A DNA stretch of 64,000 bases from Anagrus nilaparvatae (taxonomy: Eukaryota; Arthropoda; Insecta; Hymenoptera; Mymaridae): contig JAKSXM010000007.1 in assembly GCA_022575985.1 (NCBI GenBank), positions 34,288,501 to 34,352,500 of the forward strand, in the 5' to 3' direction. Positions 1 to 12,313 of the stretch are shown one piece after another; the first letter of the stretch is position 1, and each line of letters opens with the position of its first letter. The notes under the pieces were generated by a model. The model was not told the DNA's origin, made no database searches, and saw nothing but the letters and a program-made list of their open reading frames with translations. The position numbers and the translations under genes are program-made.

Positions 1-839
1 AAAATTTTTGGTGTTTTCCATATATAAAACAATATAGATTGAAATTTTTGCTGTTTTTTTATATTGTAGACAATCAATATGAATTTTACTCTAGAGTGAA
101 ATATTTATGATTTTTTTTTGTTCATAAATAGGACAGAAGATATCTATTTTACTTTATAGTGAAATTTTTTGGGATTTTTCATATATTAAAAAGGTCAACA
201 ATATAGATTGAAATTTTTTCAGTTTTTTCATATTGTAGACAATCAATATGAATTTTACTATCGAGTGAAACTTTTATAATATTTTTTATAAACTTTTATA
301 ATTTTTATAATGTTTTCATAAATAGGACAGCCGATATCCATTGTACTCTATATATGGTGTAATTTTTGAGTTTTTTCCTATATAAAACAATTAACAATAT
401 AGATTGAAATTTTTGCTGTTTTTTATATTGTAGACAATCAATATGAATTTTACTCTAGAGTGAAATATTTATGATTTTTTTTTGTTCATAAATAGGACAG
501 AAGATATCTATTTTACTTTATAGTGAAATTTTTTGGGATTTTTCATATATTAAAAAGGTCAACAATATAGATTGAAATTTTTTCAGTTTTTTCATATTGT
601 AGACAATCAATATGAATTTTACTATCGAGTGAAACTTTTATAATATTTTTTATAAACTTTTATAATTTTTATAATGTTTTCATAAATAGGACAGCCGATA
701 TCCATTGTACTCTATATATGGTGTAATTTTTGAGTTTTTTCCTATATAAAACAATTAACAATATAGATTGAAATTTTTGCTGTTTTTTATATTGCAGAGA
801 ATCAATATTAATTTTACTCTAGAGTGAAATATTTATAAT
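1..839. repeat. Tandem satellite, 364-365 bp higher-order unit
   Basis: The block starting AATATAGATTGAAATTTTTG at 31 recurs at 396 and 760, a period of 364-365 bp. Each unit holds two related monomers of about 168 and 196 bp, each carrying CAATATGAATTTTACT. Copies are nearly identical, so the amplification is recent. The array continues in diverged form (164-168 bp spacing) after 1020. No coding capacity is seen. Confidence 0.9.
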
Positions 840-1020
840 TTTGGTTCCTCATAGAGGACCCATTGTTTTAGGTAAAATGTTTATTTCTGATTTTTTGACA
901 TATACGCACGTTTTGAGACCTCAGGATGCTAAAAAACCAGTTTTAAAAAAAAGTATGCATGTGTGTGAGTGTATGTATGTATGTATGTAGCACTGTCACC
1001 GGTGATATTTCACAACCAGT
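840..1020 (+). repeat. Family A core module
   Basis: Begins with TTGGTTCCTCATAGAGGAC, a short dyad. It continues through GAGACCTCAGGATGCTAAAAA and a GTATGTATGTATG microsatellite, and ends in GGTGATATTTCACAACCAG and ATTAAGACCTA. The same ordered modules recur at 46845-47010 on plus and 30471-30690 on minus. The core is always attached to AT-rich satellite. It has no ORF and no recognised class. Confidence 0.75.
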
Positions 1021-1614
1021 ATGACATTAAGACCTATTTTTTTTATAAAATTTTTTTCACCAAAAAATCTCCAGGTACTTTTTTTTTTTTTTAATTTGGA
1101 TGTAATACCTCATTTTTTTCCATGCGAGTAAATTTTTGTAGTATTTTCATATCGTAAACAGCCAATATGAACTTTACTATACAATTAAATTTTTAAAATT
1201 TTTGTTTTTTTTATTCTTAGGACTGCCGATAACTATCTTATTTCATAGTGAAATTTTTTTAGTTTTTTCATATATAAATAGCCAACAATATAGATGGTAA
1301 ATTTTTTAGTTTTTTCATATTGTAAACCACCAATATGAATTTTACTATACAGTTAAATATTTTTATTTTTTTTTTCATTCTTAGGACTGCCTATATCTAT
1401 ATTATTACATAGTGAAATTTTTTTAATTTTTCATATATAAAATAGCCAGAAATACAGATTGAAATTATTGTAGTTTTTTCATATTGTAAACAGACAATAT
1501 GAATTTTACTTTACAGTTAAATTTAAAAAATTTTTTTTTTTATTATTATTCTTAGGACTGCCAATGTCTATATTATTTCATATTCAAATTTTTAAGTCAT
1601 TTCATATATAAAAC
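1021..1614 (+). repeat. Diverged satellite, about 165-bp monomers
   Basis: Monomers containing CAATATGAA start near 1163, 1331 and 1495 (spacing 168 and 164 bp). They share ATTCTTAGGACTGCC and the body of the 1-839 satellite, but are more diverged from it. No gene is visible. Confidence 0.75.
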
Positions 1615-1924
1615 AAAAGAGCTTCGGTGCAAATTACTCCTTGTAAAAAATGCTATCGAGTTGACGCTTTTTTTTTAATTTTAGCTCACGGCACAGAGTT
1701 ATAACTGTTTAAAGCTAAGAAGTACAAAATTTAAAAACTCAAAAATTGGGCATTTTCTTCACTTCATATCTTAAAATGGTTTGTATCAAAATATATAAAA
1801 AACAAAATGCATTGTATTTATTAAACGCTTTTCTAAAGCCGATTTTTTTTTGTTTTTTATTTAATGTATTCATTAAAAATAAATAGCAAAAAAAAGACTC
1901 AGAGTCCGATTTACTGAATTATTG

Positions 1925-4900
1925 GGTTTATCCATTGAAATAATAGTATTGAATTTAGCAGAAACTATACTTCACTTTAATTTTTTTTCGAAAAGTGTCC
2001 TGTTTTATAGAAAAAGTGTAATTTCAATTGTTTTTATGCAATAATAGTATTAATATATAGGTCTTGAATTTAGCAGAATATACTCCACTTAAATGTTTTC
2101 GAATTCCGTCGTGTTTTATAGAAATGTTGTAATTTCAATTGTTTTTATGCAATAATAGCATTAAATTATTAGTATTGAATTTAGCAAAATATACCCAACC
2201 TAAATGTTTTTGAATATTGTCCTGTTTTATAGAAATCTTGTAATTTCAAATATTTTTATGCAATGATAGCATTGAAATATATGTATTAAATGTAGCAAAA
2301 TATACCCCTTTTTCAATTTTTTTCGAATAGTAGCCTGATTTTTAGAAAAGTTGTAATTTCAATTGCATTGAAATATTAGTAATTAATTTAGCAGAAAATA
2401 TATATAACTCACTTTAATTTTATTTCGAAAAGTGTCCTTTTTTATATAAAAGTTGTAATTTCAAATGTTTTTATGCAATGATAGCATTGAAATATTAGTA
2501 TTGAATTTAACAGAAACTATACCCCACTTTAATTTTTTTTTCGTTAACAACTTAAAAAGATAAACTCATATTGATTGTCCACAATTTGAAAAACTTCTAA
2601 AAATTTAAATACGAGTTGTCGGGTGTGTATTTTGTATTTTTATATTTTTGAATTTTTTATTTGTAAAAATTGTATTTTCAAATATTTTTATTGACTTTAG
2701 CAGAAACTATACGTCATTCTAAATTTTTTTGTAATAGTGTCCTATAAATTTTGTAATAGTGTTTTATATAAAAGTTGGAATTTCAAATATTTTTATGCAA
2801 TGATAGCATTGAAATATTTTTATTGACTTTAGCAGAAACTAAACGCTATTCTAAATTTTTTTCGATTAGTGTACTGTTTTATATAAAAAATGTAATTTCA
2901 AATATTTTTATGCAATGATTGTATTGAAATATTATTATTGACTTTAGCATAAACTATCCGCCATTCTAAATTCTTTTTAATAATGCTCTGTTATACATAA
3001 AAATTGGCATTTCAAATATTTTTATGCAATGATTGCATTGAAATATTTTTACCGACTTTAGCAGACACTATACGCCATTCTAAATTTTTTTTGAATAATG
3101 CTCTTTTATATATTAATATTGGCATTTCAAATATTTTTATGCAATGATTGCATTGAAATATTTTTATTGACTTTAGCAAAAACTGTACGCTATTCTAAAT
3201 TTTTTCTAATATTATACTGTTTTATACAAAAGTTGGAATTTCAAAAGTTTTTATGCAATGATAGCATTGAAATTTTTTTATTGACTTTAGCAGAAACTAT
3301 ACATCATTTTAAATTTTTTTCTAATAGTGTCCTGTTTTATATAAAAATTGTAATTTAAAATGTTTTTATGCAATGTTAGCATAGAAATATTTTTATTGAC
3401 TTTAGCAGAAACTATCCGCGATTCTAAATTCTTTTTAATAATGCTCTGTTATACATAGAAATTGGCATTTCAAATATTTTTATGCAATGATTGCATTGAA
3501 ATATTTTTACCGACTTTAGCAGAAACTATATGCTATTATAAATTTTTTTCTATTAATGTCCTGTTTTATACAAAAGTTGTAATTTAAAATATTTTTATGC
3601 AATGATTGCATTGAAATATTATTATTGACTTTAGCAGAAACTGTACTCCATTCTAAATTTTTTTGAATAATGCTCTGTTATAAATAAAAATTGGGATTTC
3701 AAATATTTTTATGCAATGATAGCATTGAAATATTTTTATTGACTTTAGCAGAAACTGTACTCCATTCTAAATTTTTTTGAATAATGCTCTGTTATATATA
3801 AAAATTGTGATTTCAAATATTTTTAAGTAATGTTAAGGTTCTTTACCAGACAATTAAAATTACGGTATTTTGACAGATCATTTTTCGTGGTAGCTTAAAT
3901 AAAAAAAAAAGTACGACAACGTCGCACAATGTTTGTAGGCACGCGATTTTATTTACATGATTATTATTATAATATTATGCGTGTATTTTAAACGTCGACG
4001 TTGTCACCTTAAAATTTTCATCGGTTTTTTATTTTTTCTTATTAAAATATCTTTTATAAGAAAACCACAATTTATTTAAAAATCGAATAGAAGTTTCTTC
4101 AACAATTAATTTACTTGGTGCAATTTTAAAAAAAAAAATCTATTGTTCAGTTTCGGCGTTGACAGTAAATAAAAATCTCAAACCCGTGTTTTTTGACTCG
4201 GCTCCTATGCTTGCAATGTATAAGAATTCAACTTTGGAGCTTTGTATCTCCTAAACGAAAACCACAATTTTCTTAAAATTTTATTTTTATGTGTATTATT
4301 ATAATATGAAGCCCCTATAAAAATTTTAGCGATTTCTATTGTCGTCTAAATTACTGGTGAACTACCTTAACATTGAAATATTTTTATTGACTTTGGCAGA
4401 ATCTATACGTCAATCTGAATGTTTTTCGAATAGTGTCCTGTTTTATACAAAAGTTGGGATTTCATATATTTTTATGCAATGATTGCATTGAAATATTTGT
4501 TTAGAATATTTTTTAAATTTATTGACCAAATATTGACTTTAGCGGAAACTGTGCGCTATTCTAAATTTTTTCTAATAGTGTACTGTTTTATACAAAAGTT
4601 GGAAATTCAGATATTGTTATGCAATTATTGCATTAATATATTTTTATTGACTTTAGCAGAAACTATATGCCATTCTAAATTTTTTTGAAAAGTGTTGTGT
4701 TTTTTTCAAAAGTTAAGATTTCACATATTTTTATGCAATGATTGCATTGAAATATTATTATCGACTTTAGCAGAAACTGTACTCCATTCTAAATTTTTTT
4801 GAATAATGCTCTGTTATATATAAAAATTGGGATTTCAAATATTTTTATGCAATGTTAACATTGAAATATTTTTATTGACTTTGGCAGAAACTATACGTCA

Positions 4901-7310
4901 ATCTGAATGTTTTTCGAATAGTGTCCTGTTTTATACAAAAGTTGGGATTTCATATATTTTTATGCTACGATTGCATTGAAATATTTTTATTCACTTTGGC
5001 AGATACTGTACGCTATTCTAAATTTTTTCTAATACTGTACTGTTTTATACAAAAGTTGGAATTTCAAATATTTTTATGCAATTATTGCATTGAAATATTA
5101 TTATTGACTTTAGCAGAAACTGTACTCCATTCTAAATTTTTTTGAATAATGCTTTGTTATATATAAAAGTTGGGATTTCAAATATTTTTATGCAATGTTA
5201 ACATTGAAATATTTTTATTGACTTTGGCAGAAACTATACATCAATCTGAATGTTTTTCGAATAGTGTCCTGTTTTATACAAAAGTTGGGATTTCATATAT
5301 TTTTATGCTACGATTGCATTGAAATATTTTTATTCACTTTGGCAGATACTGTACGCTATTCTAAATTTTTTCTAATAGTGTACTGATTTATACAAAAGTT
5401 GGAATTTCAAATATTTTTATGCAATGATTGCATTGAAATATTTTTATTGACTTTAGCAGAAACTGTACGATATTCTAAATTTTTTCTAATAGTGTACTGT
5501 TTTATACAAAAGTTGGAATTTCAAATATTTTTATGCAATTATTGCATTGAAATATTATTATTGACTTTAGCAGAAACTGTACTCCATTCTAAATTTTTTT
5601 GAATAATGCTTTGTTATATATAAAAGTTGGGATTTCAAATATTTTTATGCAATGTTAACATTGAAATATTTTTATTGACTTTGGCAGAAACTATACATCA
5701 ATCTGAATGTTTTTCGAATAGTGTCCTGTTTTATACAAAAGTTGGAATTTAAAAAATTTTTATGCAATGATAGCATTAAAATATTTTATTGACTTTAGCA
5801 GAGACTATATGCCATTCTAAATTTTTTTGAAAAGTGTTGTGTTTTTTTCAAAAGTTAAGATTTCACATATTTTTATGCAATTATTGCATTGAAATATTAT
5901 TATTGACTTTAGCAGAAACTGTACTCCATTCTAAATTTTTTTGAATAATGCTTTGTTATATATAAAAGATGGGATTTCAAATATTTTTATGCAATGTTAA
6001 CATTGAAATATTTTTATTGACTTTGGCAGAAACTATACATCAATCTGAATGTTTTTCGAATAGTGTCCTGTTTTATACAAAAGTTGGGATTTCATATATT
6101 TTTATGCTACGATTGCATTGAAATATTTTTATTCACTTTGGCAGATACTGTACGCTATTCTAAATTTTTTCTAATAGTGTACTGTTTTATACAAAAGTTG
6201 GAATTTCAAATATTTTTATGCAATTATTGCATTGAAATATTATTATTGACTTTAGCAGAAACTGTACTCCATTCTAAATTTTTTTGAATAATGCTTTGTT
6301 ATATATAAAAGTTGGGATTTCAAATATTTTTATGCAATGTTAACATTGAAATATTTTTATTGACTTTGGCAGAAACTATACGCCATTCTAAATTTTTTTG
6401 AATATTGTTGTCTTTTAGACAAAAGTTAAGATTTCAAATATTTTTCTTCAATGTTAACATTGAAAAATTTTTATTTACTTTGGCAGAAACTATACGTCAA
6501 TCTGAATGTTTTTCGAATAGTGTCCTGTTTTATACAAAAGTTGGTATTTCAAATATTTTTATGCAATGATTGCATTGAAATATTTTTATTGACTTTAGCA
6601 GAAACTGTACGCTATTCTAAATTTTTTCTAATATTATACTGTTTTATACAAAAGTTGGAATTTCAAAAGTTTTTATGCAATCATAGCATTGAAATTTTTT
6701 TATTGACTTTAGCAGAAACTATACATCATTTAAAATTTTTTTCTAATAGTGTCCTGTTTTATATGATAATTGTATTTTTAAATATTTTCATGCAATGATT
6801 ATGAAAATTAATATTTATGAAAATTAATATTATTATTAAATGGAATTTTAAATATTTGTCTGCAATAATTGCTTTAAAATGTGTTTTTAATTTCAAAAAT
6901 TTTTATGCAATGATTGCATTGAAATTTTTTTTGTATTTGTGTTGTTTTATAAGAAAATTGTATTTTTTTATTGACTTTATCAGAAACTATATGCCATTAT
7001 AAATTTTTTTCTAACAGTCTCCTGTTTTATAGAAAAGTTGGAATTTCAAATATTTGTATGCAATAATTGCATTGAGAAAATTTTTATGCAATGATTGCAT
7101 TAAAATGTGTTTTTAATTTCAAAAATTTTTATGCAATGATTGCATTGAAATTTTTTTTGTATTTGTCTTGTTTTATAAGAAAATTGTATTTTTTTATTGA
7201 CTTTACCAGAAACTATATGCCATTATAAATTTTTTTCTAACAGTCTCCTGTTTTATAGAAAAGTTGGAATTTCAAATATTTTTATACAATGATTGCATTT
7301 AATTATTTTT
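1925..7310 (+). repeat. 114-bp satellite with ATGCAATnATTGCAT palindrome
   Basis: Units repeat every 114-115 bp (for example at 3026, 3140, 3254, 3369). The consensus order is ATGCAATGATTGCAT, GAAATATTTTTATTGAC, TTTAGCAGAAACT, CATTCTAAATTTTTT, TAGTGTCCTGTTTTAT and AAAGTTGGAATTTCAAA. The first motif is a perfect dyad around one central base. Several ORFs run through the array with repeated peptides such as IEIFLLTLAET, but they only translate the repeat and are not called as genes. In-array variants (TTAAC for GATTGC) define subfamilies. Confidence 0.92.
3837..4366. mobile_element. TTAA-flanked MITE inserted in a satellite unit
   Basis: The 530-bp insert is flanked by TTAA on both sides (3833-3836 and 4367-4370). 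Ends are GGTTCTTTACCAG and, reverse complemented, GGTAGTTCACCAG. Neighbouring units read AATGTTAACATTG, which is exactly the empty site. Interior is AT-rich with ACGTCGACG-type sequence and no ORF. TTAA duplication is characteristic of piggyBac and a few other TTAA-targeting superfamilies; which one is not decided here. Confidence 0.85.
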
Positions 7311-7379
7311 TTAATTAAATATATTTTTATGCAATGGTAGAAATTAAATTTTTTTTAAAGAAATAAAATATAAAATACT

Positions 7380-7500
7380 TAAAATAATATAAAAAATGGA
7401 TATCAGCTGTCCTAAATATAAAAAAATAAAAAATTCAAAAAATTAGACTCTAATTCGTTTTTTTGACATTTCTCTTTAATGAATGAATGAAATTAAGAAA
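7380..7500 (+). repeat. Extra copy of the inner right-arm sequence
   Basis: ATGGATATCAGCTGT and AGACTCTAATTCG occur here and again at 9023-9130 with the same spacing. The right-arm edge of the block was therefore duplicated, separating the 114-bp array from the 45-47-bp array. Confidence 0.7.
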
Positions 7501-7619
7501 ATAAATAATTAATAAATGATTAATTAATAAAAAATCAAATGATGATATATATTGATATATATGTTGAATCAAATGATGATATATATTTTGATTTACAATC
7601 AAAATCAAATCAATCTAAA

Positions 7620-8830
7620 TTAATCAAATGATTGCATTGAAATATTTTTTTAATTTCAACAATTTTTATGTAATGATTGCATTGAAATATTTTTTTAATT
7701 TAAAAAATTGTAGCATAAAAAAATATATGCTACTAAACTATCTTGTTTTATAGAAAAGTTGGAATTTCAAATATTTGTTTGCAATAATTGCATTGATAAA
7801 ATTTTTATCCAATTATTGCATTAAAATATTTTTTAAATTTCATTCCAATGATTGCATTAAAATATTTTTGTCATTTCAAAAATTTAATTTAATTATTGTA
7901 TCGAAATACTTTTTTAATTTGGTCATTAGAAATTTTTTTCTAACTGTTTCTTGTTTAATAAAAAAATTGGAATTTCAAATATTTGTTTGCAATAATTGCA
8001 TTTTTTAGAAATGATTGCATTGAAAAATTTTTTAATTTTCAAAAATTTTTTAGCAATGATTGCATTGAAATATTTTTTCAATTTCAACAATTTTTTACCA
8101 ATGATTGCATTGAAATATTTTTTTAATTTTAAAAATTTTTATGCAATGATTGCATTGAAATATTTTTTATATTTCAAAAATTTTTTAGCAATGTTTGCAT
8201 TGAAGTATTATTTTAATTTCAAAAAAATTTTTCAGCAATGATTGCATTGAAATATCTTTTAATTTTTAAAAATTTTTATGTAATGATTGCATTGAAAAAT
8301 TTTTTAATTTTCAAAAATTTTTTAGCAATGATTGCATTGAAATATTTTTTATATTTCAAAAATTTTTTAGCAATGATTGCATTGAAATATCTTTTAATTT
8401 TCAAAAATTTTTTAGCAATGATTGCATATAAAATTTGTTTAAAATTTTTTCAAAAATTTTTATGCAATGATTGCACTGAAATATTTTTTCAATTTCAAGA
8501 ATTTTTTAGCAATGACTCCATTGAAATATTTTTTTAATTTCAAAAATTTTTTAGCAATGATTGCATATAAAATTTGTTTAAAATTTTTTCAAAAATTTTT
8601 ATGCAATGATTGCACTGAAATATTTTTTCAATATCAAGAATTTTTTAGCAATGACTGCATTTAAATATTTTTTTAATTTTAAAAATTTTTATGCAATGAT
8701 TGCATTGAAAAATTTTTTAATTTTCAAAAATTTTTTAGCAATGATTGCATTGAAAAATTTTTTAATTTTCAAAAATTTTTTAGCAATGATTGCATTGAAA
8801 AATTTTTTTAATTTCATTAAAAATTTTAAT
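7620..8830 (+). repeat. 45-47-bp satellite keeping the same palindrome
   Basis: GCAATGATTGCATTGAAA recurs about every 45-47 bp (8053, 8143, 8188, 8235, 8325 and others), separated by AT-rich TTTTTTAATTTCAAAAA. It looks like the 114-bp unit reduced to its palindrome segment and re-amplified. ORFs of 65-102 codons here (MIALKYFF-type repeats) are translations of the satellite. Confidence 0.88.
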
Positions 8831-9599
8831 TTTATTTCATTCCATTATAATTTCTTTTCTAAATGTCTCTTGTTTAATAGAAAAGTTGGAATTTCAAATA
8901 TTTTTATACAATGATTGCATTTAAATATTTTTTTCATTTTATATATTTTTATGAAATGTTTATGATAGCATTTAGGTTTTTTTTAAGAAAATAAAATATA
9001 AAATATATAAAATCATATAAAAAATGGATATCAGCTGTTAAAAATAAAAAAATAAAAAATTTCAAAAAAGTAGACTCTAAGTCGTTTTTTTAATATTTCT
9101 CTTTAACGAATGGATGAAATTAAAAAAAAAAAAAAGTACGATTAGAAAATTGTTTAATAAATACAAAGAAACTTGGTTTTTACATTTTGATACAATCCAT
9201 TCCGAGATCTGAAGTGATGAAAATGTCCACTTTTTGATTTTTTTAATTTTGAAGTTCTTAGCTTCAAACAGTTGTAACTCTGAACCGTGAGCTCAAATTA
9301 AAAAAAAAAAAACGTCAAATCGATAGCATTTTTTCCTAGGAATAATTTGCACTAAACCTCGTTTCAAAAAACCTCTTAGATCCTGAGAAAAATCAGTTTT
9401 AGTGAAAAAAAATGAAATTATTTTGCGTTTTCGACTACTAACTTCTGATATTGATTTCTCGAAATCATTTAAATATTTTTTAAAAATTAAAAAAAGGTCT
9501 GGAGATATTTCTTTAAAGATTACTTTAAAACCACTTTCATGTATTTTCGTCCGTACAATTCTCCTTAAATGCGTGTCCAATAAAATCAAAAATAGTCAA

Positions 9600-10056
9600 T
9601 TTTTTAAATTATTTCATTTTAATATATATAGGATTATTATATTTATTATAATAATTGATAGAATTTAATAATGTAAATAAAGCTATAAGATAAATATAAA
9701 GAATTCATGACATAATATTGGTAAATTTATATTATTTAAAATTAAGAGTCTCGAAATTTTCATATTTGTCTATGAAGCTGACATCTTTCAGCTTTATACG
9801 CTAAAAGCCGGCCTATAGGCTATAAAACTGGAGCGCGCAGCTTCATAGCGAAATATGTCTCGAGCATTTTGCTCGAGCATTTTTACTCTATGGGCCGGCT
9901 TATAGCCTATAAAACCGATTATCCTATGGGGCTACGACATATACACTAACACTATTTACAAATATACATCGATACGGAACAAGTACCATGTTTTTTAAGT
10001 TACAAGGTAAAAAAGTGCCTGCCCAAATCCAGATAATAATTGTTTATAGTCTTATG
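9600..10056. other. Non-coding stretch with a GC-richer palindromic patch
   Basis: No gene is visible. At about 9800-9930 there is a GC-richer patch with GCCGGCCTATAGGC, a related direct copy GCCGGCTTATAGCC, and tandem CTCGAGCATTTTG. These may be the remains of a short mobile element or a structured RNA; nothing supports a specific call. Confidence 0.4.
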
Positions 10057-10064
10057 CTGTGTAT

Positions 10065-11272
10065 TAGGGTTTTTCACTAAAAAAAAAAGTGCGCCAAAAA
10101 TGTTCTTCCTGAAGTATGTTAAAGTTTAGGTGACAAAATGATCCCGTCCCGCTCATTTGCTCATTTGAGAACGATTTAGGGGTCGCACAAACCCAGGGTA
10201 GCTCTAAAGTGGATGGCTAACACCGACAATTAGTGCGAACCACACAAATTTTTTTCAAAATACGTTTTCTATGCTTCCTAATATGTTTTCGGTGTCGCTA
10301 AACTCGAAAATGAGGTCCTCAGAGTCCAAAAATACCTTAATCACCCTTAAACACCGAAAACACCCCATTTTTTATCAAAAATTTTTGGATTTTATAGTAA
10401 AAATCGTATATATTCGAAACATCTGGATTATAAATTACAATTGTTAAAAATGTTGAAAAAATACAGAAAACTCCTTCCGTTTATTCCAACGCCTCTTCTT
10501 GGCCGAGAAACGCAGGGCTCAATTCTATAACAATGTTATAAGATAGGGTTTTAACTTTTAGACTCATTTTCATCAAAAATTAAAATTTTAACAGCAATTT
10601 TAAAATTGGTCATTTTTGACAAAAAATGGACATTTGATTTTCTAACTATAGCGATGAGAAAGTCGGTGATGAAAAATTGCGGTTTACGGCGTTTGAAAGG
10701 TAGAACTTATTCGAAAAAAATGAGACCAAACGATAGTATTTTGGTAGAATTGCAATAAGACAGTGTTATTTGGAAAATTGCCTAAAAACTCTATCTTATA
10801 ACGTTGTTATAGAATTGAGCCCTGCGTTTCTCGGACAAGAAAGCGCGTTGGAATAAACGGAAGGACTTTTCGGTATTTTTTCAACATTTTTAACAATTGT
10901 AATTTATAATCCAGATGTTTCGAATACATACAATTTTCGCTATAAAATCCAAAAATTTTTGATAAAAAATGGGGTGTTTTCGGTGTTTAAGGGTGATTAA
11001 GGTATTTTCGGACTCTGTGGACCTCATTTTCGAGTTTAGCGACACATAAAACATAATTAAGAAGCATAGAAAACGTATTTTGAAAAAAATTTTTGTTTTT
11101 CCACTGATTGTCGGTGTTAGCCAACCACTTGAGAGCTACCCTGGGTTTGTGCAACCCCTAAATCGTTCTCAAATGAGCTGAAAATTAGTACGGGATCATT
11201 TTGTCACCTAAACTTCAACATACTTCAGGAAGAACATTTTTGGCGCACTTTTTTTTTTAGTGAACAACCCTA
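10065..11272. mobile_element. Foldback hAT-type MITE, 1208 bp, 8-bp TSD
   Basis: Termini are TAGGGTTTTTCACTAAAA and its near-perfect inverse ending TTAGTGAACAACCCTA. They are flanked by the identical 8-mer CTGTGTAT (10057-10064 and 11273-11280). Arms of about 490 bp pair almost throughout, including GTGCGCCAAAAATGTTC and GGATCATTTTGTCACCTAAA. The 8-bp TSD and TAGGG start fit hAT non-autonomous elements. The centre (10500-10810) is a family F module with GCGGTTTACGGCGTTTGAAA and CCCTGCGTTTCTCGG. No transposase ORF is present. Confidence 0.9.
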
Positions 11273-11280
11273 CTGTGTAT

Positions 11281-11684
11281 TTTAAATACTGTAAGATATT
11301 CCTCTACTGGAATCTATTTTTAATAATTATAAAAAAAACATAAAAAATATTTATCACTTACTTTACATGAGACCTGTATGTGATACAAAAATATGAAAAT
11401 TTCATAAATATTTAAAAATTTGAGAACAAGAAATTTACGAACAGTATAACGTATTTATTACATACATCAGAAATTCTAGAAGTATAAATTCCATTCCTTG
11501 TGGGATACACAACATATCTTTAAAAAAAATTCAAAACAAAAATCTTATTTCCATAAAGAGTACTAATTTTTTTAAGTTGAAATAAATATTATTTATAAAT
11601 ATTATTTGTTATGAAATAACAAAATTATAATCTTATTAGTATTAAAAATTAATAATTAATTTAATTTCTTGCTTAAAACTTTAG
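11281..11684. other. Intron-like AT-rich spacer
   Basis: No repeat family or ORF is recognised. The stretch ends in a plausible acceptor (TTTCTTGCTTAAAACTTTAG) directly before the exon at 11685, so it is probably the 3' part of an intron. Confidence 0.4.
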
Positions 11685-11906
11685 GAAAACAAAATCGTTC
11701 TGAATAAAGATGGAATCATTGTGAATCATCCTGATCAACAGAAAAAATCTGAATCATTTCCAAATTTTACAAATATATTAATATCAATCGATGAAGTTGA
11801 TGAACATGGAAATATAATAGCTAGCAAGATTGTTGAAGCAGAAGAAATAACAGAACTTCCGCCTTCTAAAGAACCTCCTGTTATTTTAACTCTAATAAAT
11901 AATTAA
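11685..11906 (+). CDS. Terminal coding exon of an unrecognised gene
   Basis: The exon begins after the acceptor AAAACTTTAG and stays open for 73 codons, ending in TAA at 11904-11906; AATAAA follows at 11919. The translation is acidic and hydrophilic: it starts ENKIVLNKDG, contains ISIDEVDEHGN and VEAEEITELPPSKEPP, and ends LTLINN. Codon use looks protein-like rather than satellite-derived. There is no convincing internal start (only GTG at 11721), so upstream exons must lie elsewhere, probably left of the hAT element or outside the window. No family was recognised. It might instead be the last exon of an old transposon gene, but no TIR or LTR bounds it directly. Confidence 0.55.
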   Translation, partial: ENKIVLNKDGIIVNHPDQQKKSESFPNFTNILISIDEVDEHGNIIASKIVEAEEITELPPSKEPPVILTLINN

Positions 11907-11918
11907 ATTACTCAAAAT

Positions 11919-11924
11919 AATAAA
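11919..11924 (+). terminator. Polyadenylation signal AATAAA
   Basis: AATAAA lies 13 bp after the stop codon at 11904-11906, consistent with this being a 3'-terminal exon. Confidence 0.45.
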
Positions 11925-11960
11925 CTAGAAAAAAATTTTGTACCTTCTTATTCAAGTTAA

Positions 11961-12309
11961 CCCATTAGCGCCAGCGCGACCACACCACTGACGCTCGGAT
12001 TTTTACTTATAAAACGGGTAAAAAAATGATTTTTTTTTAAACTTAAAGTCTTCCTTAACTAAAAAGGACTTGCTTTACAAGATTCTGGGGTCAGATTTTT
12101 AATATTCTTGAACGTTAATTAAATATGGCAGACACAAAAAATACAAAAAATCGATTATTGATAAAAAATTAAAAATCTGACCCCGGAATCTTGTTGAGCA
12201 GGTCCTTTTTAGTAAAGGAAGACTTTAAGTTTAAAAAAAATTATTTTTTTACCCGTTTTATAAGTGGGAATCCGAGCGTCAGTGGTGTGGTCGCGCCGGC
12301 GCTAATGGG
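11961..12309. mobile_element. piggyBac-type MITE, 349 bp
   Basis: Flanked by TTAA (11957-11960 and 12310-12313). The TIR starts CCCATTAGCGCC and continues through GCGCGACCACACCACTGACG; the inverse GGTCGCGCCGGCGCTAATGGG is at the right end. A second inner arm pair (GGACTTGCTTTACAAGATTC with AATCTTGTTGAGCAGGTCC) makes it nearly fully palindromic. TTAA plus CCC ends match piggyBac. A truncated relative is at 62030-62331. Confidence 0.9.
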
Positions 12310-12313
12310 TTAA

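Larger units (their letters stand above)
1615..9356. mobile_element. 7.7-kb satellite block between inverted arms
   Basis: The left arm (1615-1915) and right arm (9070-9356) are imperfect inverted repeats. Left GGTGCAAATTACTCC and AATGCTATCGAGTTGACG pair with right CGTCAAATCGATAGCATT and AATAATTTGCAC; left GACTCAGAGTCCG pairs with right GACTCTAAGTCG. Everything between is palindrome-rich satellite plus one later insertion. No transposase and no clear TSD were found, so this may be an old satellite-filled TIR element or an inverted duplication around an array. Confidence 0.6.

Noticed and set aside
1925..8830. CRISPR-like regular palindromic repeats
   Set aside because: Eukaryotic context, no unique spacers (linkers are repeats too), no cas genes, units far too long and variable.
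3098..8914. Many ORFs of 60-115 codons with repeated peptides (IEIFLLTLAET, MIALKYFF)
   Set aside because: They translate the 114-bp and 45-47-bp satellites; the peptide period equals the DNA period and composition is AT-driven.
9293..9668. Opposed ORFs of 98 and 88 codons
   Set aside because: They overlap each other and the inverted arm; no protein features beyond AT-rich residues.
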